Shown: piece after piece, positions 26,534-35,067 of the stretch
How positions within the stretch are numbered: the stretch's first letter is position 1
How the letters are laid out: each line of letters starts with the position of its first letter
Source: Flavobacteriaceae bacterium R38
GTDB lineage: Bacteria > Bacteroidota > Bacteroidia > Flavobacteriales > Flavobacteriaceae
Assembly: GCA_009901575.1 (NCBI GenBank)
Contig: WXYP01000001.1
Coordinates: 372,001-436,000, forward strand
Reading direction: 5' to 3'
Length of the DNA: 64,000 nucleotides
Program-made: the position numbers and the translations under genes
Notes under the pieces: generated by a model
Databases searched by the model: none
The model's input: the letters and a program-made list of their open reading frames with translations, nothing else
What the model was told of the DNA's origin: nothing

Positions 26534-28414
26534 TTAATTTTTCATCCATGCAGTTCTCAATTTTAATTGAGAGCTACTCGCTTTTTCTGCAGGAACAATT
26601 GTTGAAACTTTGGTTGTAGGTTTAGAAATAGCACCTTTTAAAGTAATTTCCTGTCCGTCTCTTACCAATACAAAAGTAATCTCGTCTCCCGGATTCCAGG
26701 CAGTAGCCGTACCAATCAAATCTCTAATGTTTTCGAGATTATATCCCATCCCATTTATAGATTTGATAATATCGTTTCCTTTTACGCCCAGATCAATTAA
26801 AAAGCTATTTAACGGAATATCAGATCTGAAAAATATTTCTCCGTTTCCTTGATTTACATTGATAAACGGATTTTGGCCATTGAAAAAATACCTGGTTTCT
26901 ACAGCTTTAGAATTGAAGGTAAGTCCTACTCTTTCTAAGAAATTTTCATAAGGGATAGGAGTAGTGCCTATAACATAAGTATTTAAGAAATCTCCAACTT
27001 CAGGATATGTATTGGCAACAATTTCTGAGATGATTTCGTCATCTTTAAAAGGTTTGTCACTTCCATAAGTACTGGATAATTGTTTCATTAAATCCAAAAT
27101 ACCTTTTTCCCCATTGCTTTGCTCTCTCATGATGATATCAATACACATTCCTATTAACGCTCCCTTTTCATAGACATTGGCATAATTAGCTTTATAAGGC
27201 TCTTCCAGGATATTTTGACTCATCGTTGTAAATGACATAGTATCGTCAAATGTTTTAGATCGGTTTATTTTGGTCATAATTCGATCGTAAAAATCGGCTT
27301 CATCAATAAGACCCTGATTGATCTGGAAAATATTTGCGAAATATTCGGTAATTCCTTCGTACATCCATAAATGCTTAGACATCTTTGGATTGATATAATC
27401 AAAATTATGAATCTCTTCAGAATGAACAGTTAACGGAGTAACTATATGGAAAAATTCATGAGAAACCACATCTACCATAGCATCTATTAAGTTTTGCTTA
27501 GGCATGGCTTCCGGTAAAACAACTGTAGTAGACGTATGATGTTCTAAAGCTCCAAACCCTTGAGCATCTGTAGGCTCTAATGTAGATAAGTATAACAGGA
27601 TATTATACTTTTTTGTACTATTGATATCTCCTAAGAATGTTTTTTGAGCGCTCATCATTCGTTCCATATCAGCTTTAATGCTTGCGGCAGTATACACCTT
27701 ATTTGGAGAATAAACACTTAATGTAACCTCTATATCATTAATGTTGAAAGTTTCAACATCTGGTACAGCGTATAAAATAGGGTTATCAATAATTTCAAAA
27801 TACCTGTTTGCGAAATAAGTATCTATTTCATAATCAATTTCTGAATTTGTAGGCTGAGGAGTTTTTACCTTATTTAAGGTGGTGCTTCCTTTTAAATTTT
27901 TAGGAGATTTAATAATCAGTTCGTATTTCTGAGAATCCAGACGATCAAAATAGCCTACAAAACCGTGAAGATTCAAAACAAAATTCTTTCCGGCATCAAT
28001 ATTGGTTCCGGCTGGTGAAAAAACCTTATCGTCTCTTTCAGTTTCTGTATCATAAGTATCATTAACTTTATAAGAAACGCTCTCCAATGTGGTAGCATTA
28101 TTAATTTCCCAGGTGTTTTCATCTATTTGATCAACCTTAAGGAGGTTTCCTGAAAAATCGATAGCTTTAAAGTCTTCTATATATTGCCCATAGTTATCAG
28201 AACTATAAGTACCCGGAACTGTTTTTGGAATAAAGAATTTAATAGTTTCTTGTGTAAACCTCCCCGGATCAATTTCTACATTTACTTTATCATCAACAAC
28301 ATTAACAAGGTCTATTTGGGCTATAACTGGCACCTGGTATGCATAATCTCTGAGTTTAGCAGGACAACCATATAAAATAATAGACGCGAATAGGATTAAA
28401 AATATTTTTTTCAT
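26534..28414 (-). CDS. M61-family metallopeptidase lipoprotein
   Basis: 626 residues. Signal with lipobox LYGC predicts a lipoprotein. The zinc motif HEFFH (VVSHEFFHIVTPL, around residue 318) and the later MYEGITEYFAN are the M61 (glycyl aminopeptidase) signature. N-terminal beta domain and C-terminal PDZ-like part (LIDLGVKGNDIIKSINGMG, about residues 535-600) complete the family layout. It should trim N-terminal residues from peptides in the periplasm or at the surface. It is a single gene with a terminator right after it. Confidence 0.9.
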   Translation of the reverse strand: MKKIFLILFASIILYGCPAKLRDYAYQVPVIAQIDLVNVVDDKVNVEIDPGRFTQETIKFFIPKTVPGTYSSDNYGQYIEDFKAIDFSGNLLKVDQIDENTWEINNATTLESVSYKVNDTYDTETERDDKVFSPAGTNIDAGKNFVLNLHGFVGYFDRLDSQKYELIIKSPKNLKGSTTLNKVKTPQPTNSEIDYEIDTYFANRYFEIIDNPILYAVPDVETFNINDIEVTLSVYSPNKVYTAASIKADMERMMSAQKTFLGDINSTKKYNILLYLSTLEPTDAQGFGALEHHTSTTVVLPEAMPKQNLIDAMVDVVSHEFFHIVTPLTVHSEEIHNFDYINPKMSKHLWMYEGITEYFANIFQINQGLIDEADFYDRIMTKINRSKTFDDTMSFTTMSQNILEEPYKANYANVYEKGALIGMCIDIIMREQSNGEKGILDLMKQLSSTYGSDKPFKDDEIISEIVANTYPEVGDFLNTYVIGTTPIPYENFLERVGLTFNSKAVETRYFFNGQNPFINVNQGNGEIFFRSDIPLNSFLIDLGVKGNDIIKSINGMGYNLENIRDLIGTATAWNPGDEITFVLVRDGQEITLKGAISKPTTKVSTIVPAEKASSSQLKLRTAWMKN

Positions 28415-28460
28415 GAATTACATTATCTTAATTGATACAAATTAACTGTTTTTTAAATCG

Positions 28461-29264
28461 TTAGAACAGATGTTTAACATATTTTGCAACTCCATCTTCT
28501 TTGTGATGTAGTATTGTAGCATTTGCCACCTCTTTTAGCTCTTCTCTTGCATTACCCATAGCTACACCATGTCCAACGGCTTTAATCATTTCAATATCGT
28601 TATAATTGTCACCAAATGCAACAGCATCTTCTAAGGCAATGGGATAAAACTTTTTAAGAATAGTTTCAATTCCGGATACTTTAGATACCTTTTTATCAGC
28701 AATTTCTATTAATGTGGCATTAGATCTGTAGATATTTAGTTCTTTTCCGAATACCTCATTCAAAACAGGAAATATACGATCTGTATCCTGTTCAGTTCCC
28801 ATACACATTATTTTGTGAGCAGATTTTCCTTCTTCTTTCCAATCTTCTATAACCTGATTTGTTTTCTTGAAAACGGGTTTAGCCTTGGTATTAAAAATTT
28901 CCTTTTCTATACGTTCACTGGTCTCTTCTACATACCATTCGTCTTCAAAATAGAGTCCGATTCTAATATTATTTTTAACAGCTATGCCGTATAAACTTTC
29001 TATGACAGGCATAGAAATCGTGACAGAAGAAATAACATTGTTGCCAGCCATAACTAAAGCCCCATTGTAACAAATGATAGGTTCTTTTCTGATGCCTAGC
29101 CTGTCCTGCAAATAAGTCATAGATTTAGGCATCCTTGCAGAAACCAGTATTAAAGGAATCCTGTCTTTGATTTTATTTATCTCAGAAATGGTTAAATCTG
29201 ATACATCATTCTTGCTGGTTAATAATGTACCATCTAAATCTGAAAATATAATTTTATAGTCCAT
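28461..29264 (-). CDS. Cof-type HAD-superfamily phosphatase
   Basis: 267 residues, the usual Cof/YbiV length. Motif I is DLDGTLL (residues 9-15), motif II LVSARMP, and motifs III/IV are a Lys in DKKVSKVSG followed by AFGDNYNDIEMI. The cap is the C2B type between motifs II and III. Members dephosphorylate small sugar phosphates or cofactors such as pyridoxal phosphate; substrate cannot be read from sequence. It starts 7 bp after the DUF5916 gene ends, so the two probably share a transcript. Confidence 0.92.
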   Translation of the reverse strand: MDYKIIFSDLDGTLLTSKNDVSDLTISEINKIKDRIPLILVSARMPKSMTYLQDRLGIRKEPIICYNGALVMAGNNVISSVTISMPVIESLYGIAVKNNIRIGLYFEDEWYVEETSERIEKEIFNTKAKPVFKKTNQVIEDWKEEGKSAHKIMCMGTEQDTDRIFPVLNEVFGKELNIYRSNATLIEIADKKVSKVSGIETILKKFYPIALEDAVAFGDNYNDIEMIKAVGHGVAMGNAREELKEVANATILHHKEDGVAKYVKHLF

Positions 29265-29271
29265 TGATCAT

Positions 29272-31470
29272 TTAAATATTCAACCAATATGTAAGTTTTA
29301 AATTGATTGATCTGTTTCTGGGAGCAAAAGTATTCAAGGTAAAGTAATTATCAGTATAAACAAGGAATAAATCTGATAAAGGAGCAAAACGCCACTGCAA
29401 ACGGGAGTTAATACCTAAATTGTCACTTTGGTTACTGTATTGCACCAAAGTAGACCAGAAGATAGATTTATTGAAAGTGACATCAAAACGCGGACTCACG
29501 ATAAAAATAGTGGCACTTGGAAACGGATTTGGTAGTTCAATTCTATTATAGTTAAAATTAACAGATGTTGAAAAATTAGGTTGGAGTCGTAAACTCATTT
29601 GCCCGTCTATAGAATAAATGTCTCCGTTAAAGAAAGCACCTGCCGAAGGAGAAATTCTATAAGAGAAAACTTTTCTGCGATCAGATTGATATTCGGCGTT
29701 AAAACTGGTATAGTAATATCCCCGATCTGCCGGAAGAGGAATTGCACCTTCTGTCCCTGTGGGGTCAAACGCTGATGTTAAAAAAGTAAACCTGTTATTT
29801 ATACCTGCAGATAATCTCGCAGTATTTTTAAACTCGGCTCTCCATGATGTAGAAATATTGTAATCTGTATTCTGAAAATCCAATCCGGGCCTCCATAAAA
29901 ATGCAGGTTGAAATTGAATGTCATGCCTGTTTATTTTTCCTTTTTCCGGCCAGATAATACGAGTAATATTAGGTTGTAACCTAAAAATATCTGTTCTCCT
30001 GATAAAACCCAGATCAGATCTGAAATCGTCACCAACATAAGTGGCTCTTAATCCAAAATTATAACGCCTGGAATTATAATTTAAATTCAAGCCGGCAGAA
30101 AAATCTTCTTCATTACGACTATCCGGAGAAAACGATTTATGAGTATAAACTCTACCTACCCATGTATTATCTGCAGATGCTAAGTTGTAATCAATACCAA
30201 CAACTCTGTTATACCGATCTTCTTCTTCCAGAAAATCATCACTTCCAAAAGCTTGTCTGTTTACAAAAATGAATCCGATATTTGAACGTGAAAATAATTT
30301 TCGCTGTAGCGTGAAGACCGTATTATTATTGCTCGAAATCTCATTAGCTTCATCTTTTTCAGTTTGTAAATTTAAAAAGCCAAGACGCCAGTTTTGATCG
30401 AGTTTCCCACTTAACCGGACACCACCAATGATTTCATTTTCTATTGAATTGCCATTAGCATCCTGAGCGATTCCAATTCGCCGTGAGAAAAACGGATTTG
30501 CATCTCTGCTATCTCCAAAATCGGCAAAAAGATCACTGTTATCTATAAAAAACTGCCTGCGTTCAGGAAGTGAAATTTCAAATCGGGTTAGATTTGTAAT
30601 AATATTGTCAACTTCCACATTAGAGAAATCCGGATTGACAGTAATATCGAGATTCATCCCATTGCCAATCGATACTTTAGCATCTCCTCCAAATTTAAAT
30701 TGACTAAAATCAGTGTCTTCTTCAAAATCTTTTGCAGCTTGAGTATTGATATATGGGATAAGTGCAAAAGGAGTTTTAGAAACGCCTAATGGTTTTTCGA
30801 ACACCATATCTCCCATAAACGCAAGATTAAAAATAAACTGGTTTTGCGGAATGTGTTCCCAGGTACTTTGCTCGTTAGATTGTGTATCAAATCGATAACT
30901 GTTAAATCGCCATTTGGTTTCTCCTTCCTTGAATTTAAAAGAGGTGAGGGGGATTGCCATTTCTGCGATATAGTAATTATCGTATATTTTAGACTCTCCC
31001 TTCCATTTTACATCCCATGTGGTGTTGAATCCTCTTAAATCTGAGCCTCCTCCGGAAATTAATGCTTCTCGTCTTACTCCATACGGATTAATACCAAATA
31101 AAAAAGCATTAGTCCCATCGTTGAAAGTATCGAATAATAAACTAATATTGTCATTACCTCCTGCTCTAAAATCACGCCTTAATGAAGGAACAATATAGTC
31201 ATTACCAGCTGTGTTTACTTTAATTCCAATGTATAATACTTTATCATCATAAAGCATTTTTATTTCGGTTTGTTGTTGTGCTAAAATGGAATCGGTTGGA
31301 AAATATTGCCAAAAATCTTTGGCGCTCTCAGCTGTTTCCCAAACTTTCTCGTCTAAAGAAGCATCTATGGTAATAGTTTCATTAATATGTTTAACTGAAA
31401 ATTGCTTTTTTTGAGCCAACAATGATAAAGGAAACCATAGTAGTAAAAGAAATAATAAGCGGCTTTGCAT
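29272..31470 (-). CDS. DUF5916 outer-membrane protein with CBM9-like N-terminus
   Basis: 732 residues with a Sec signal peptide (LLLLWFPLSLLAQ). Residues about 20-200 resemble the CBM9-like sugar-binding fold (ITIDASLDEKVWETAE, MLYDDKVLYIGIKV). The remainder is rich in alternating strands and ends with a terminal aromatic-type strand (INLKLTYWLNI), as expected for an outer-membrane beta-barrel of the DUF5916 family. These are common in Bacteroidota next to peptidases and carbohydrate genes; no activity is established. It probably forms an operon with the HAD phosphatase downstream. Confidence 0.88.
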   Translation of the reverse strand: MQSRLLFLLLLWFPLSLLAQKKQFSVKHINETITIDASLDEKVWETAESAKDFWQYFPTDSILAQQQTEIKMLYDDKVLYIGIKVNTAGNDYIVPSLRRDFRAGGNDNISLLFDTFNDGTNAFLFGINPYGVRREALISGGGSDLRGFNTTWDVKWKGESKIYDNYYIAEMAIPLTSFKFKEGETKWRFNSYRFDTQSNEQSTWEHIPQNQFIFNLAFMGDMVFEKPLGVSKTPFALIPYINTQAAKDFEEDTDFSQFKFGGDAKVSIGNGMNLDITVNPDFSNVEVDNIITNLTRFEISLPERRQFFIDNSDLFADFGDSRDANPFFSRRIGIAQDANGNSIENEIIGGVRLSGKLDQNWRLGFLNLQTEKDEANEISSNNNTVFTLQRKLFSRSNIGFIFVNRQAFGSDDFLEEEDRYNRVVGIDYNLASADNTWVGRVYTHKSFSPDSRNEEDFSAGLNLNYNSRRYNFGLRATYVGDDFRSDLGFIRRTDIFRLQPNITRIIWPEKGKINRHDIQFQPAFLWRPGLDFQNTDYNISTSWRAEFKNTARLSAGINNRFTFLTSAFDPTGTEGAIPLPADRGYYYTSFNAEYQSDRRKVFSYRISPSAGAFFNGDIYSIDGQMSLRLQPNFSTSVNFNYNRIELPNPFPSATIFIVSPRFDVTFNKSIFWSTLVQYSNQSDNLGINSRLQWRFAPLSDLFLVYTDNYFTLNTFAPRNRSINLKLTYWLNI

Positions 31471-31527
31471 TGGTTAGAAGGTTGAAAGCCAAAATTAAGG
31501 TTTAGAGTGTTAAGAAAAACCTAAAAA

Positions 31528-31701
31528 TTATTTTTGAGCATCATCTTTTTTTATGGGTTCTCTATTAGCTTTTTTTAAGCTTTGCATCAACATCCATTCA
31601 ATTTGCCCATTGGTGCTGCGAAATTCATCGGCAGCCCATTTTTCTATAGCTTTTAGCATTTCTTCATTAATTCTCAGTGCAAATGCTTTCTTTTTTGACA
31701 T
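31528..31701 (-). CDS. ribbon-helix-helix (Arc-type) small protein
   Basis: 57 residues, found by reading the minus strand between larger genes. MSKKKAFALRINEEMLKAIE is a typical RHH strand-helix start with a second helix STNGQIEWMLMQSL, as in Arc/MetJ-type DNA-binding proteins. It lies 34 bp after the PH-like gene and on the same strand as that gene and the SPFH gene, so it may be co-transcribed. In related genomes such short RHH proteins accompany SPFH/slipin genes (from memory of the family). A role as local regulator is inferred. Confidence 0.8.
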   Translation of the reverse strand: MSKKKAFALRINEEMLKAIEKWAADEFRSTNGQIEWMLMQSLKKANREPIKKDDAQK

Positions 31702-31735
31702 AATTAATTTTTAGTAAATTCAATTAACATATTAA

Positions 31736-32245
31736 CTAATTGACCTCATGATACCTGTTCTTATAGTGATTTAAAACCCGGATGAATTCCTCTGGCTTTT
31801 TAGTTCCTATGATTAAATTAGAATTGTCTGTAAAGGTAAGTTTTATAGCTTTACTAATTCCTATCATAGTGATGTAAGGTGTTTTTACAAAAAAGTTAAA
31901 ACGACCTGCTCTATAACCATATTTAACATTATTATAATTAATACAATCATAATTTTTAATTTTAGATATTGGTATTTGTACTTCTTTTATTTTCAATGGT
32001 AGATACCTATACCTAATCTCGTTAGCATCTATTGTTACCTCTTGTTTCGTATTGCTTATCAATAGAATAGAAAGTGCTTCTAAAATAAAAATAGCAACTA
32101 AGACTATTAGTAATTCTTCTTTTTCAGAAGGAGAAGATGTGTTTGTATATTGATTGAGAATAAGAATCAAAACGGTTACAAAAGATGAGCCGATTACTAT
32201 ATAAATCCAACCAGGGAGTTTTTGTATTTCGTTAAAGTATCTCAC
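31736..32245 (-). CDS. membrane protein with PH-like domain
   Basis: 169 residues. Two hydrophobic segments (about residues 13-32 and 44-64) are followed by a soluble beta-rich part with VTIDANEIRYRYLPL and ITMIGISKAIKLTFTDNSNLIIGTKKPEEFIRVL, the shape of bacterial PH-like (bPH) domains. It lies between an SPFH gene upstream and an RHH gene downstream. SPFH and PH proteins both organise membranes, so a shared task is plausible. Exact family not assigned. Confidence 0.65.
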   Translation of the reverse strand: MRYFNEIQKLPGWIYIVIGSSFVTVLILILNQYTNTSSPSEKEELLIVLVAIFILEALSILLISNTKQEVTIDANEIRYRYLPLKIKEVQIPISKIKNYDCINYNNVKYGYRAGRFNFFVKTPYITMIGISKAIKLTFTDNSNLIIGTKKPEEFIRVLNHYKNRYHEVN

Positions 32246-32316
32246 ATTATTTATTATTAAGTAGTTTTAGATGTTTTTGAGCAATACTATTATTTTTAAA
32301 ACTTTAGGTTTAAATT

Positions 32317-33177
32317 TTAATGATTTAATGTTCCGGTATTTACCACAGGTGTTGCGTCTTTGTCACTGCATAGTATTACCATTAAATTACTTACCATCGC
32401 AGCTTTACGTTCTTCATCCAGGTCTACAATATCTTTTTTACTAAGCTCATCTAACGCCATTTCTACCATGCCAACAGCTCCCTGTACTATTTTATGACGC
32501 GCAGAAATTATAGCGGTGGCTTGTTGTCTTTTGAGCATTGCGTTAGCAATTTCTTGTGCATAAGCCAAATAACCAATACGTGCCTCTAAAACTTCAATCC
32601 CTGCCATGCTTAACCGTTCTTGTACTTCTTTTTCTAAAGCTTCGCTTACCTCATTCACACTGGATCTAAGTGTAATGTCTTCGTCATGGCCTTCGTCTGC
32701 AAAATTGTCATACGGATACATACTGGCTAACTTTCTAACTGCAGCATCAGTTTGTACTCTAACAAAATTTTCATATTTATCTACATCAAAAGCAGCTTTA
32801 TAAGTATCAGTTACTTTCCATACCAGGATGGTGCTAATCATGATTGGGTTTCCTATTTTATCATTTACTTTGACACGCTCGCTATCAAAATTTCGTGCGC
32901 GTAGAGAGATACTCCTTTTTCTATATAAGGGATTAGCCCAATAAAATCCGTTTCTTTTTACAGTTCCTACATACTTACCAAAAAGCAATAAGACTTTAGA
33001 AGTATTTGGATTTACAAGAATAAAACCAAATGCAGTAAAAAAACCTACAATAACTGAAATAAGATAAACAGGGTTCTCAGTGGTAATGATCATGTATATC
33101 CCGCCTCCAAACAATATAAATACGACTAGAAGCATGAGATATCCGTTAGGTAGATTGGTTATTTTTTCGTTTGACAT
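32317..33177 (-). CDS. SPFH/band-7 domain protein
   Basis: 286 residues. Two N-terminal membrane segments (residues about 12-55) are followed by the SPFH core ([42 protein letters not shown]) and the coiled-coil tail with [29 protein letters not shown]. Members assemble in membrane microdomains and bind proteases or transport partners. It is the first gene of a minus-strand set with the PH-like and RHH genes. The C-terminus [13 protein letters not shown] is the end of the typical Bacteroidota form. Confidence 0.93.
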   Translation of the reverse strand: MSNEKITNLPNGYLMLLVVFILFGGGIYMIITTENPVYLISVIVGFFTAFGFILVNPNTSKVLLLFGKYVGTVKRNGFYWANPLYRKRSISLRARNFDSERVKVNDKIGNPIMISTILVWKVTDTYKAAFDVDKYENFVRVQTDAAVRKLASMYPYDNFADEGHDEDITLRSSVNEVSEALEKEVQERLSMAGIEVLEARIGYLAYAQEIANAMLKRQQATAIISARHKIVQGAVGMVEMALDELSKKDIVDLDEERKAAMVSNLMVILCSDKDATPVVNTGTLNH

Positions 33178-33276
33178 ATGTTTTAAATTTAAATTGATAT
33201 TAAAATGATATCATAAATATATTAAATTTTTTCAAAAAACCAAATATTTTTAACGTTAACTTAATTTTAGGTTAAT

Positions 33277-33284
33277 TACTTTTG
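33277..33284 (+). promoter_or_regulatory. Bacteroidota-type -7 promoter element
   Basis: TACTTTTG matches TAnnTTTG and lies 14 bp upstream of the nuclease start. No good TTTG -33 element at normal spacing was seen. Confidence 0.45.
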
Positions 33285-33298
33285 AAAAAATATTAAAA

Positions 33299-34069
33299 AT
33301 GAAGCGAGTTATACTATTATTTCTTTTAGTTAGTCAGTTAACATATTCTAATACAATAGTTTGGGGGAGAACAGGGCATAGAGTAGTAGGAGAAGTAGCA
33401 GAGAATTATTTAAGCGGGAAGGCCAGGAGAGCGATAAATAAGATACTTGATGGTCAAAGTTTGGCATTAGCTTCTACGTATGCAGATGAAATTAAAAGTG
33501 ACAATAGGTTTCGCAAATTTGGACCCTGGCATTACGTTAATTTTCCTTTTGATAAAAAATATGGAGAAGAAACTCCTAGTGAGTTTGGAGATTTAATAAA
33601 AGGTATTGAAAAATGTGTGGCAGTCATAAAAAGTAAAACTTCTTCTAAAGATGATAAAGCTTTTTACCTAAAACTTCTGATACATTTTATTGGGGATTTA
33701 CATCAACCACTTCATGTAGGTAGAGGTGAAGATAAAGGAGGAAATGATATCCAGGTACAATGGTTTGGGCAAGGGAGTAACTTGCACAGAGTATGGGATA
33801 GTGATATGATAGATAGTTATGGAATGAGCTATACAGAATTATCAGATAATCTGCCAAAAATTACAAAGAAGCAACGAAAGCAAATCCAGAGTAGTTCTTT
33901 ATTAGATTGGGTTCATGAATCTCAGGGAATGGCAAAAGAAGTTTACGCCTCCGCAAATATTGGTGAAAAATTGAGTTATAAATATATGTACGACCATTTT
34001 GATACTGCTAAAATTCAACTTCAAAAAGGAGGACTAAGACTGGCTAAAATTCTTAATGATATTTTTTAA
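33299..34069 (+). CDS. S1/P1-type nuclease
   Basis: 256 residues. The signal peptide ends just before W22 (SNTIVWGRTGHRVVGEVAE), the mature N-terminal Trp being a zinc ligand in this family. Other ligands are visible in PWHYVNFPFD, FIGDLHQPLHVGRGEDKGGND and LHRVWDSDMID (His, Asp and His residues). The enzyme should be a tri-zinc secreted nuclease that cuts single-stranded DNA or RNA. It is a stand-alone plus-strand gene among minus-strand neighbours and faces the AlkB gene. Function is well supported by motifs. Confidence 0.93.
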   Translation: MKRVILLFLLVSQLTYSNTIVWGRTGHRVVGEVAENYLSGKARRAINKILDGQSLALASTYADEIKSDNRFRKFGPWHYVNFPFDKKYGEETPSEFGDLIKGIEKCVAVIKSKTSSKDDKAFYLKLLIHFIGDLHQPLHVGRGEDKGGNDIQVQWFGQGSNLHRVWDSDMIDSYGMSYTELSDNLPKITKKQRKQIQSSSLLDWVHESQGMAKEVYASANIGEKLSYKYMYDHFDTAKIQLQKGGLRLAKILNDIF

Positions 34070-34102
34070 GGAGGTTAATTTGTAAAAAACAGTTTGTAAG
34101 CA

Positions 34103-34690
34103 TTAAAATATTGTTCTGAAAGTAAGATTAATACGAGGTTCAATTTGTTTTTTTGTTTTAGGAATCTGATGGAGCCATTGGTGTTGTGTTTCTCCTTTCA
34201 TAATTAATAAACTGCCATTTTCAAGAAGAAGTTTGGTTTTGAGTTCTTTGTTTTTTCTATGTTTTAGATGAAACCAGCGTTCTGCTCCAAAACTCAAAGA
34301 CGCAATGACAGGATTCTTACCTAATTCAGGTTCATTGTCTGCATGCCATCCATTACTATCCTGTCCGTTTCTGTATAAGTTTAAAAGACAGCTTGTAAAT
34401 TGTGTCCCACTTACTGCTTCTGTAGCTTTTTTTATTTCAAGAAGTTCTTTAGTAAAAAGATTGGGGTGCATGGTGATGTTTGAATAGGTGTAGGGTTTAG
34501 CATTATTTCCATATAATGAAGTTAAGCGCGGTTGCGGATACGTTTTTCCAAAAACAGTAATATCATCCTGTTGCCAGGGAGTTTCATCTTTTAATAAATT
34601 GAAATAACGATCAGATTCAGTTGTATTAAAGAAATCAGGAAAATACTCTACAGTAGCCCCGGGGAGGTTTAATTTTTCTGATGAACTCAT
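34103..34690 (-). CDS. alkB: AlkB-type 2-oxoglutarate/iron dioxygenase
   Basis: 195 residues from the ATG at 34690, which lies 2 bp after the DoxX stop; an upstream ATG at 34762 would overlap DoxX by 70 bp, so the shorter start is preferred. The HxD iron motif is NGWHADNEPELG, followed by IASLSFGAERWFHLKHR and the RxxxxxR-like EPRINLTFR end. The enzyme removes alkyl groups from DNA bases by oxidation, using 2-oxoglutarate. The tight junction with DoxX suggests one transcript. Fold and activity class are clear; substrate preference is not. Confidence 0.92.
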   Translation of the reverse strand: MSSSEKLNLPGATVEYFPDFFNTTESDRYFNLLKDETPWQQDDITVFGKTYPQPRLTSLYGNNAKPYTYSNITMHPNLFTKELLEIKKATEAVSGTQFTSCLLNLYRNGQDSNGWHADNEPELGKNPVIASLSFGAERWFHLKHRKNKELKTKLLLENGSLLIMKGETQHQWLHQIPKTKKQIEPRINLTFRTIF

Positions 34691-34692
34691 TT

Positions 34693-35049
34693 CTAGTTTG
34701 TGTAAGAATAAGCCCAGTAGATCAAGCCTAATTGTAAAAATAACCTTCCGTATAAAATCCATTTAGAAAGTCCCAGGCTGGCCTTTTTATTGGTAATCAT
34801 ATAAATATGCACCGGGAAAAAGGCAATAAGCATTGCCACGATCCCCCAGGCAGCATAGACCTTAGTCGCAGCAATACAAACAGTTATTCCAAGGATGATC
34901 TCTGCTAATCCGCTTAAATACACCAGTTCTTTATGATAAGGAAGATACCTGGGCATAATCCTCATAAACGCTTTAGGGTTGATAAAATGGATAATGCCTA
35001 TTATTACATAAATACCGGCCATTAGATATAAATGCCATGAATTCACCAT
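34693..35049 (-). CDS. DoxX-family membrane protein
   Basis: 118 residues with four hydrophobic helices and the DoxX-like pattern HFINPKAFMRIMPRYLPYHKELVYLSGLAEIILG. DoxX/MauE-type proteins sit in the inner membrane and take part in thiol or quinone chemistry, but the role of this short Bacteroidota form is unknown. It is placed between the DUF885 gene (18 bp upstream) and alkB (2 bp downstream), all on the minus strand, so the three may be one operon. Confidence 0.85.
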   Translation of the reverse strand: MVNSWHLYLMAGIYVIIGIIHFINPKAFMRIMPRYLPYHKELVYLSGLAEIILGITVCIAATKVYAAWGIVAMLIAFFPVHIYMITNKKASLGLSKWILYGRLFLQLGLIYWAYSYTN

Positions 35050-35067
35050 TCAGATAATATAAATAAT

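Noticed and set aside
34691-34762. Longer AlkB N-terminus
   Set aside because: The longer frame would overlap DoxX by 70 bp and add a hydrophobic stretch not typical for AlkB; the start at 34690 is adjacent to the DoxX stop.
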